Origin: Metabacillus sp. KUDC1714
Lineage (GTDB): Bacteria > Bacillota > Bacilli > Bacillales > Bacillaceae
DNA: 64,000 bases
Direction: 5' to 3'
NCBI RefSeq assembly: GCF_014217835.1
Contig: NZ_CP055263.1
Coordinates: forward strand, 5,087,501 to 5,151,500
In this document: piece by piece, positions 18,139-25,100 of the stretch
Position numbering within the stretch: position 1 is the stretch's first letter
Layout: each line of letters starts with the position of its first letter
The notes under the pieces: model-generated
Seen by the model: only the letters and a program-made list of their open reading frames with translations
What the model was told of the DNA's origin: nothing
Database searches by the model: none
Position numbers and translations under genes: made by a program

Positions 18139-18159
18139 ATATACCTGGTGGTGGTATAT
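18139..18159. promoter_or_regulatory. Inverted repeat in the copZ-copA gap
   Basis: Perfect 7-bp arms ATATACC and GGTATAT are separated by TGGTGGT and lie just before the copA ribosome-binding site. The T-A-C-C/G-G-T-A composition resembles CsoR-type half sites, so it may be a second operator or an mRNA structure controlling copA. Confidence 0.4.
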
Positions 18160-18172
18160 TTGTTTTCAAAAT

Positions 18173-18200
18173 GAAACGTGCTTAACGAACAGCACGTTTC
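18173..18200 (-). terminator. Hairpin between copZ and copA (partial terminator)
   Basis: Perfect 10-bp arms GAAACGTGCT and AGCACGTTTC enclose an 8-nt loop. On the minus strand the hairpin is followed by only a short ATTTTG. It starts ~40 bp after the copZ stop and probably lets copZ be transcribed in excess of copA. Confidence 0.6.
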
Positions 18201-18239
18201 ACAATAGTATACTTGTTTCATTCACTATTTTCAGTGAGC

Positions 18240-18446
18240 TTAAACTATTTCATATCCTTGGTCATCAATTGTTTCTTTTATCGCAGCTAATGAAATAACA
18301 GCTGAATCGAATGCCACATCTACTTTTCCTTCAGATAGGTGAACCTTAACATTTGATACTCCGTTTAATTTGCCGACATTACCCTCGATTGCATTTACAC
18401 AATGACCACAAGACATACCACTTACTGTTAATGTTACTTTTTCCAT
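18240..18446 (-). CDS. copZ: Copper chaperone CopZ
   Basis: The 68-aa single heavy-metal-associated domain has the metal loop GMSCGHCVNAIEG (Cys at residues ~13 and 16) and the ferredoxin-like beta-alpha-beta-beta-alpha-beta pattern ending DQGYEIV. It carries Cu(I) in the cytoplasm and delivers it to CopA. GGAGAG lies about 8 nt upstream of the ATG. It sits between csoR (21 bp) and copA on the same strand. Confidence 0.95.
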   Translation of the reverse strand: MEKVTLTVSGMSCGHCVNAIEGNVGKLNGVSNVKVHLSEGKVDVAFDSAVISLAAIKETIDDQGYEIV

Positions 18447-18467
18447 AATTGATTCTCTCCTTTAAAT

Positions 18468-18806
18468 TTACTTTTTCATTAATCTTTGAATCGTAACTAG
18501 TAGTTCATCTACTACTTCTAACTCACCAGCTTGAATTCTTTCTGTTACACAACTTTTAAGATGCGCTTCTAATAACACTTTCGAAAAGCTATTTAATGCC
18601 GATTGAACAGCCGAGATTTGTGTAATGACATCATCACAATAAGTATCTTTCTCAATAAGACCTTTAATCCCGCGAATTTGACCTTCAATTCTGTTTAATC
18701 GACTTGTAAGGGCCTGCTTAACTTTTTCTGAGTGATGACTTTGCCTTTCAGAGTGGCTTGTGCCACAATGTTCAAATTCTACCACGTCTTCTTGATTTTC
18801 AGCCAT
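18468..18806 (-). CDS. csoR: Copper-sensing transcriptional repressor CsoR
   Basis: 112 aa, an all-helical CsoR/RcnR-family repressor. The Cu(I) ligand set is complete: Cys57 (TYCDDV), His82 and Cys86 (EAHLKSC). The ~28-residue N-terminus is His-rich, longer than minimal members. It represses the operon until Cu(I) binds. GGAGG lies 8 nt before the ATG, and a G-rich operator is just upstream. Here csoR is the first gene of the copper operon. Confidence 0.95.
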   Translation of the reverse strand: MAENQEDVVEFEHCGTSHSERQSHHSEKVKQALTSRLNRIEGQIRGIKGLIEKDTYCDDVITQISAVQSALNSFSKVLLEAHLKSCVTERIQAGELEVVDELLVTIQRLMKK

Positions 18807-18834
18807 CTATTTGACCTCCTTCATATTTATAATT

Positions 18835-18858
18835 TACCATACCCCCCCACCCTATGTA
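18835..18858. promoter_or_regulatory. CsoR operator
   Basis: TACCATACCCCCCCACCCTATGTA is an imperfect inverted repeat (TACCATA ... TATGTA) around a C7 tract, the form expected of CsoR boxes. It lies 29 bp upstream of the csoR start codon. Confidence 0.75.
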
Positions 18859-19107
18859 AAGTGTTTTAGGAAAATTATTCTCCTTAGACACCATCTTTAA
18901 CAGCTTCATGTATTTATACTTAATTGTATAATTAGGATCAATCTTTGATTGTATATCTATCAGTATTAATTAAACGTTTGTTTATAAACCCTACAAATTC
19001 AAATGGTACCTCTAATTAATCATATTAATCTTCACGATTCTAAACTTTTTCAATGTTTTCCAATTAAACATCCAGTCTGAATAAATGTTAATGTTAAAAG
19101 AATAAAC

Positions 19108-19175
19108 ATTTCCTGGGCAAGCGCAAAAACTGACTTTATACAACAATAAATGAATGTACCAGTGACTTAATGTAT
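19108..19175. repeat. Dispersed repeat copy B (partner at 4470)
   Basis: Shares 18 consecutive bases with copy A (from ATTTCCTGG to GCGCA), then AAACTGACTTT and scattered similarity. The surrounding 18860-19250 interval has no gene I can support. Confidence 0.45.
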
Positions 19176-19251
19176 GATGGTTTAGAGAGGGCGGTGCTGT
19201 AATTGACACACGATGTTGAGAGAAGGATTGTCATCTATAATCAAATAAATA

Positions 19252-19285
19252 AGGCTAGGCAGAGTATGTTCTGCCTAACCTTTTT
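19252..19285. terminator. Hairpin terminator, usable in both directions
   Basis: Arms AGGCTAGGCAGA and TCTGCCTAACCT (one mismatch). The plus side is followed by TTTTTC and the minus side by TTATTTATTT. On the minus strand it directly follows the short frame at 19298-19405. Confidence 0.65.
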
Positions 19286-19297
19286 CATTTTACCCTC

Positions 19298-19405
19298 TTA
19301 TTTAGAGTCTTTACCATAGTACGGCTCGTGGCCTTCCCCTTTGTCTAATGCTTCCTTCATGAAAGGACCAAATACCTCGACTCCCTTTCGCGTTTCCTTA
19401 TACAT
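19298..19405 (-). pseudogene. Probable C-terminal remnant of a gene (35 codons)
   Basis: An ATG-initiated frame of 35 residues contains GVEVFGPFMKEAL and GHEPYYGKDSK, then a stop followed closely by a terminator. The composition looks coding, but no ribosome-binding site precedes it. I read it as the tail of a larger gene; the family is not recognised. A tiny functional protein is possible but less likely. Confidence 0.3.
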
Positions 19406-19473
19406 ACATATCGTAGTGAAACTTTTTCTTTTTCCATTCGTAAATATATAATGAGTTAAGGAGATGATTTTCA

Positions 19474-19656
19474 ATGTTTAAAAAGACAAACTGGACTGTT
19501 TTATTAGTAATGCTTGCTATATCCAGTATATCTGGCGGGATGGCATTAAAATCTACATTTGAATACTCCCCTACTTTTGGGTGGCTTCTAGGCTTTGTCT
19601 GCTTTCTTTCTGCTGGGTTTGTGGCAACTAAAAAATTAAAAAGTAATACAAATTAA
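19474..19656 (+). CDS. Small two-helix membrane protein, 60 aa
   Basis: AAGGAGATG lies 8 nt before the ATG. The protein has two hydrophobic segments (residues ~8-26 and ~34-52) joined by a short polar loop, with a basic tail (KKLKSNTN). Function unknown. Standing alone, with TATATAATGAG just upstream as a possible -10, it appears to be its own transcription unit. Confidence 0.65.
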   Translation: MFKKTNWTVLLVMLAISSISGGMALKSTFEYSPTFGWLLGFVCFLSAGFVATKKLKSNTN

Positions 19657-19847
19657 TATAAATAGTAATATCACACGCAAGGCTGTAGGACTTGATTGAC
19701 GATTTATACAACAAGTAATTTGTTCATAATAAAACAAAGTGCATGACTCTTTTTAATAGCAATGCACCCTATCTTGTAATTCTCTCTCACTAAGTTCTCT
19801 CTGCATACCAAAAAATTTTATTTTTAAATTTTACTGTGTGCGTTTAT

Positions 19848-20321
19848 TTAACTATTTTGTGCTTGGATTTCTTTACTTGAGCGTTTATTTCCTTTGTAGA
19901 TAAAGTAAAGGGAAATCATCATAAATAATAATGCGAAGGCACGTTTAATATCTAGTTCAATGACTAAACTATTGAACCATCCAAAATGATCAATCATCAC
20001 ACCGATCACAAGTTGACCCGTTATACCCGCAATATTGGTTGCGATCACTCCTATTTTTGGAACTGCCATGACAGTTAGAAGCAAATACATCGTACCCAAG
20101 AATGCTGCGCTTAATTGCCATTTTGGTGCTTCTAAAAGTGCAAGTAAATTTCCACTGCCAAAAAATATGATGAAAATAGTAAGAAACATTGTTCCAGTGA
20201 GAAAGGTTAAAAATGTTGTTTCAATTGTTCCAGCTTTTCGACTAAAAGTACCATTGATCGATGATTGTGCGCTCAATGTAATACCGCCAATCAATGTGAA
20301 TAAAATCATAAATAGACCCAT
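19848..20321 (-). CDS. YdcZ-family (DUF606) membrane protein, partner 1
   Basis: 157 aa with about five hydrophobic helices. Family-typical features are the start GLFMILFTLIGGITLSAQSSING, GTMYLLLTVMAVPKIGV, and GQLVIGVMIDHFGWF. YdcZ/DUF606 proteins are half-size relatives of drug/metabolite transporters, often encoded as adjacent pairs that may act as heterodimers. Its partner is 13 bp upstream on the same strand. Substrate unknown. The polar C-terminus (KGNKRSSKEIQAQNS) is cytoplasmic by the positive-inside rule. Confidence 0.85.
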   Translation of the reverse strand: MGLFMILFTLIGGITLSAQSSINGTFSRKAGTIETTFLTFLTGTMFLTIFIIFFGSGNLLALLEAPKWQLSAAFLGTMYLLLTVMAVPKIGVIATNIAGITGQLVIGVMIDHFGWFNSLVIELDIKRAFALLFMMISLYFIYKGNKRSSKEIQAQNS

Positions 20322-20334
20322 TAGTATAGACCCC

Positions 20335-20763
20335 CTAGTTAATTAAAATAAGTGCGATAATCATTGAAATAACTGCATATATTTTTTCTTTATTAATTCT
20401 GGTTTTCGTACTACCAAGCCAGCCAAAATGTTCAATAACCATACTCATTACTAATTGTCCAATAATTACTGCAACCATTGTGATTCCAACACCAACAAAT
20501 GGAACACTTATCACGATTGATGTTAGATAAACAACCCCCAAAACACCTCCAAGTAATGTCCACTTAGGTGCTTCAAATGTATAGGAAAGCTTTCCCTTTC
20601 CAACAAAGAGCAACAATAGCCCCATGATTATAGACCCCATAAAGAAGTTATAAAAACTTGTTTCAATTTGTCCAATTGTTTTTCCTAGTTCAGCATAAAT
20701 AGCTCCTTCAAAGCTAAGTGCTGCTCCAGCTAGAAGGGCTAGTAAATAAAATATAAAGCGCAT
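20335..20763 (-). CDS. YdcZ-family (DUF606) membrane protein, partner 2
   Basis: 142 aa, five hydrophobic helices, with LLALLAGAALSFEGAIYAELGK, GVVYLTSIVISVPFVGVG and GQLVMSMVIEHFGWLGS aligning with partner 1. AAGGAGATATT lies 8 nt before the ATG. An upstream operator-like repeat at 20783 is shared with the ArsR-type gene, so the pair is probably controlled by that regulator and exports or imports its inducer (inference). Confidence 0.85.
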   Translation of the reverse strand: MRFIFYLLALLAGAALSFEGAIYAELGKTIGQIETSFYNFFMGSIIMGLLLLFVGKGKLSYTFEAPKWTLLGGVLGVVYLTSIVISVPFVGVGITMVAVIIGQLVMSMVIEHFGWLGSTKTRINKEKIYAVISMIIALILIN

Positions 20764-20782
20764 AGATAATATCTCCTTTTTC

Positions 20783-20815
20783 GTATAATTATATATCTAG
20801 AAATGTAGATATAAT
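20783..20815. promoter_or_regulatory. ArsR-type operator/promoter of the YdcZ pair
   Basis: GTATAATTATATATCT is followed by an inverted TAGATATAAT. The 16-bp string recurs exactly at 21162-21177 before the regulator gene. On the minus strand it contains a TATAAT -10 box. Confidence 0.6.
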
Positions 20816-20844
20816 GTGGTGAAAAAAACAGAAATCAACACAAA

Positions 20845-21159
20845 CTAGATCTCTGTTTTAAAATATTCAGCAAACTGTTGAAGAAATTCTTCATTGCGCC
20901 TATAGTAAGTCCATTGGCCATGTCGTATCGATTCAAGCAGACCAGCTTTTTGCATCATATTTAAGTAGCTAGAAACGGTAGATTGAGAAATTTTGGCTTT
21001 TTCTTGAATATCCCCAACACATACTCCTCCTTTGTAACTTACCTCCTTTGGCAGGTGAGCGCCTTGTTTTGGGAAATGCTTCTCGGGTTCCTTTAACCAC
21101 TCTAGGATATTGAGTCGAGTTTCATTGGATAATGCCTTGAATACACTGATAGGTTCCAT
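20845..21159 (-). CDS. ArsR-family winged-helix regulator
   Basis: The 104-aa protein has KALSNETRLNILEWL (helix 1-2) and the recognition region IQEKAKISQSTVSSYLNMMQKAGLLES, then the wing HGQWTYYRRNEEF. The segment CVGDIQ has a single Cys where metal-sensing ArsR members have CVCDL, so a metal site is not evident; a small-molecule effector is more likely. The gene lacks a ribosome-binding site: its -10 box ends 7 nt before the ATG, so the mRNA is probably leaderless. It likely regulates itself and the YdcZ pair. Confidence 0.88.
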   Translation of the reverse strand: MEPISVFKALSNETRLNILEWLKEPEKHFPKQGAHLPKEVSYKGGVCVGDIQEKAKISQSTVSSYLNMMQKAGLLESIRHGQWTYYRRNEEFLQQFAEYFKTEI

Positions 21160-21161
21160 GG

Positions 21162-21196
21162 GTATAATTATATATCTGAATTTCTCGATATGTCAA
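21162..21196 (-). promoter_or_regulatory. Promoter and operator of the ArsR gene (leaderless start)
   Basis: Minus-strand TTGACA (21196-21191), an 18-bp spacer, TATAAT (21172-21167), then only 7 nt to the ATG at 21159. The 16-bp string shared with the 20783 site overlaps the -10, as expected of a repressor target. Confidence 0.7.
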
Positions 21197-21241
21197 ATTG
21201 GAAGCAAAAATAAGATATAGCTTATGACAGAAAACAAAATA

Positions 21242-21270
21242 AAAACTTCCATTTTTTGGATGGAAGTTTT
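21242..21270 (-). terminator. Terminator of the nitroreductase gene
   Basis: Perfect 11-bp arms AAAACTTCCAT and ATGGAAGTTTT with a short T-rich loop, just past the stop codon. Confidence 0.7.
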
Positions 21271-21277
21271 CTCGTAC

Positions 21278-21844
21278 TTATTTAAACTTTGCTTCAAAAA
21301 TTGATTCTTTTAATGGTCTACGGTTTGATGGTTGCTCACGAGTTTGAAAGTTTTCTGGCAATGCTTCTTTTTCTCCTTGGTATCCGATCGCTATAACTAT
21401 TTGAACATCATAGTTGTCTGGGATATTTAATACTTCTCGTGCTTTTTCTCTTTGGAATCCACCCATTGCATGAGTAATTAACCCTTCTTTTGTAGCTTGT
21501 AAAGATAGGTATCCCCATGCCGTACCAGCATCAAATGTATGTACTGAGTTTTCTTTATTTGAGATAAGAACAGCTAATACTGGCGCTTTTTCACACCATA
21601 GACGATTCCCTTCATTAATAAAGGTATGAAATTGTTCTCTATCTTCTTTATTTCTGGCGATGATGAACCGCGATGGTTGGAAATTATTTGCGGAAGGAGC
21701 CCAACGTGCAGCTTCAAATATACGCATTAGTACTTCTTCTGGCACCTCTTTTTCTTGGAAAGAACGAGGAGACCACCGATCCAAATAAACTTGTTCAATG
21801 TCATGATCAGCTTGACGAAATTGTTTTATTTGTATTTCACTCAT
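21278..21844 (-). CDS. Nitroreductase-family flavoprotein
   Basis: 188 aa. The family's FMN-binding start DRWSPRSFQEKEVPEEVLMRIFEAARWAPSANNFQPSRFII is present (Arg and Ser contacts to FMN), as are GTAWGYLSLQATKEGLITHAMGGF and the terminal IAIGYQGE. Such homodimers reduce nitro-compounds or quinones with NAD(P)H. A monocistronic gene with its own terminator, between the ArsR module and the Wadjet operon; no functional link is evident. Confidence 0.9.
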   Translation of the reverse strand: MSEIQIKQFRQADHDIEQVYLDRWSPRSFQEKEVPEEVLMRIFEAARWAPSANNFQPSRFIIARNKEDREQFHTFINEGNRLWCEKAPVLAVLISNKENSVHTFDAGTAWGYLSLQATKEGLITHAMGGFQREKAREVLNIPDNYDVQIVIAIGYQGEKEALPENFQTREQPSNRRPLKESIFEAKFK

Positions 21845-22040
21845 GAGAATCCACCTTTATACAAATTTTTACTTTCATTAGCAGTTTAAGTATTTTTATC
21901 CTCTAAATCAACTAAAACGAACTCTGTCACATTATCTAGTTTTTTCTCAGAAAGTTATATTTGTTTCATTCTGTAGTTCCTGCACAACTTTTTTTTATAC
22001 TAGCAAAAAATGCGAAATCAAACCTTATTCTTAAACAAAA

Positions 22041-22070
22041 AAATCCCACTTCTATTTGAAAGTGAGATTT
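22041..22070 (-). terminator. Terminator of the Wadjet operon
   Basis: Minus-strand AAATCTCACTT pairs with AAGTGGGATTT (one G-U), followed by TTTTG. It lies ~40 bp beyond the jetC stop. Confidence 0.75.
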
Positions 22071-22106
22071 TATTGTTTAATTCTTCTTCTTTTTCAGTGA
22101 ATTCCC

Positions 22107-25100
22107 TTATTGAACGACTTCTTCTCCTTGGTAAATCCTAAATGCAGGAACAATCGTGTCTGAAACAATTTCTTTTCCTTTTTCACGAATGAAGTCCAAT
22201 TTATAATAGGAATCAAATCTTTGGCTGATTTCCGTTTTCACTAGTTCTGGCGGAGTTACGACAATGAATTGAAACTTCAGTTTTTCGGCAACTGCGAATA
22301 TCGGGTCAAGGACATGTGCTGATGCAGCTTGTCCGAACGGATTATCACAGACTAATGGAACCCAGCTTTGATCTGTTTCACTTTTAACCGATAATAACAT
22401 CATCATCATCACCATTCGAGCCGATAGCTTTTGTCCGCCACTACCATCAGATTTAGTCTTAGAGCCTTGATTAATTGTCTGCCAGGTTGAATAATGCTCT
22501 CGTTGCGGTTTCCCGTACATGAAGGCATTATCTGTTCGCATATTATAAACGAGTAACTCAGGATATCGGTTTCGAAGTGAGACAAATAAAATTTGCTCAT
22601 CACTTATGAGTTGGTTTATTTCTTGGTCAAGGGCTCGATTATGATCATCAATTAAATCAAATTGTTTGGTTATTTTGTTAATGGCCGTAACAAAATGCTG
22701 CTTCAGTAGTGGCTCTATATCTTCAGCCTTTTTAGGTAAAATATCCTCTTTTAGCTGGACGAGTGGAAAAGATCCTCGCTCATTTTTCACCTTCATTTTC
22801 GCAATCATTGAACGAATCGCTTCTGAAATGCTCATCACCTTCATACTTGCACGGCTAGCCCAGAAGTTTTGCGCCTTTTCTGCCCTTTCTTTGTCGCGTT
22901 CTAATTGTTCTAAACCACTTTGCGAAAAACGCTTCATATTTTTAACAACACTTTGAATATGAGTATAATGCCGTGTATCCATATGATCTAGTGTTGTTAA
23001 AACTTCATTTTTAAAACGAATCTCCCAATCTTTTCCTTCAATTGTGAGCTTTACATTACGCAGAGATTGCTCTATTTTCGCGTGTTTTTCCTGTCCTTCT
23101 ACTTGAATAGTTTGATGTTCTTCACACCAGAATAGGATACAAGCTTTACCTTGACTCTTAATTTTTTCTATATCCTGCTCAGTAAATGCCGATGCTTCCT
23201 CCTTTAGGATTACAGACAAGGTTAGCAAATCTCCCTCATATCCAGTAATATTCGTTTCTGTTTCTTTTAGGCGTTTCTCAGAGTTCTTTATCTCTTCTTT
23301 CGTTATTTTCGTTATGTCTTTAATTTCTACAGCCTTTACTTCTAAGTCAAGGGACTCCCAATCTTCGGGCTGTTTTTCATGCTTGGCAACTTTCTTTGCT
23401 AACTTTTCTCGCTGTTCGGTTGCATGCTGGAAGGACGTTTCAGCTACCGTAACAGCCGTTCCTTGTTCTCGTTCTTCTTTTTCAGCAGTTTTTGCTTCCT
23501 TCTGGGCGGTTTGCAGCATATTTTCTAATATACTTATAGGTTCATCTGGTTCGTGTGCTTGATTCCAGTCCTTATTAAGAGAATTGAGTTTTTTCTCTAA
23601 TTTCTTTTGCTGTTTTTGTTCGGCTTCTTTTTTTGCCTGGATAACGAGTGATTCTCTAGACTGTTCTTCTTTTGATTTTTGGAGCTGTTTTAGCTCTTCA
23701 ATGCTTCCATTTATCTCTTCTACTACTTGTAGGGATAAACGCGGAACCTCTTCATATTGATCTGCTTTTTCATCAGTAGGAAAAGTCGCTCCTTCAATAA
23801 AGAAGGCAATCTCTTTTATATTTTGTTCGATTGTAAGCTTCCATTCTACATACGTTTGACTCCACTTGGTTTGCATATCAACGATATTTTGGTGCTCTAT
23901 GGTTATTTCATGCTGCTCAATGCTTAAGGCTTCCTTTTGTTTCTCTTTCTCCAGTTTCACCCGTTTATTTTCTTGATGAAGAGTTTTTTCCCTCTCAAAA
24001 TCTTCTAGAGTTTCTACATCCTTTGAAAGCTTTTCGATCTTTTGCTTCGTCATCTCTAACTGATTTTTTAGCTGAAGCTGTAATTCTTTTTCTTTTTCCT
24101 CTTGTGTGATCATTTCCTGTAATTTTGTTTTCTTAGAAAAAAGGTCGTTCTGTTCATGATTTAAAGCTTTTTCGATATCACTAGACAGCTCATTTGATAA
24201 AAATCGATCGAGATCTTTTAAAATACGACGTAATGAAGTTTCTGTTTTTTCAATTTCAATCAATGTATCTTTCTTTTCTTCTATTTGTTTAGCAATCTGT
24301 ATTTTCCAGTTGGTAAATTGATTTTTAGCGGTTAACAGGTCTTTCTCTGTTCCATGAATAATCACAAAGGATGGTTGTTGATTTTCCTTGTTCATATCCT
24401 CACGCAAGAAAATCGGAACAGGACTTTTATACATTCTCCCTGAAAGAATCTGTTGATTAATTTTTTGCCATTGATGCTGGCTGACGACTAACCCATATGG
24501 AAGGAGCGGATATGTCATAAGGTAATTCGCCATTTCCTCTGTACTTAATGATTGGAGAAATTGGCTTCCGTAAAACACATCAATACCAGTCTTTTCATCG
24601 ATCCATTCCTTTAATTCTTTCACATCTTTATTTGGAATCCAGAAATGTTCATCATTTAAAGAGTGGTCGAGTTGTGTTTCCCAAAGGTCTTTTTTAATTT
24701 GTTCACCTTGTTGCAGGTTTTGACCCAATATTTCTTCTATCTGTAGTGAGCACTTCGATAAAAGCGAGTGAGTAAACGGCACAGTGACATCATCTAATAA
24801 ACCATGAAGCTTATCTACTAGTTTTGCTTCTTTTTTCTTTTGCTCTTCATTTGCTGCCTTTAGTTCTTCACATTTTTCCTCTGAAAACTGAATCGATTGT
24901 CCGAGTGTACCACGTGAATTCGCCAATTGATTTTGGTGTTCGCTAGATTGTTTATCTTTTATTAGCAGTTCTTCTAACTGAGCCTTTTTATCTTCAATTT
25001 GTTTAGAAAGACTTTCAATAAATCCTTTTAAGTCATAGGTTAAGCGGTCACCAAACTCTTTGATGAGCGCCGCTTCCTTTGATTCAAAGCTATGCATTTG

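Noticed and set aside
19012..19209. 65-codon minus-strand frame
   Set aside because: It spans the dispersed repeat copy B, lacks a ribosome-binding site and has no protein-like features.
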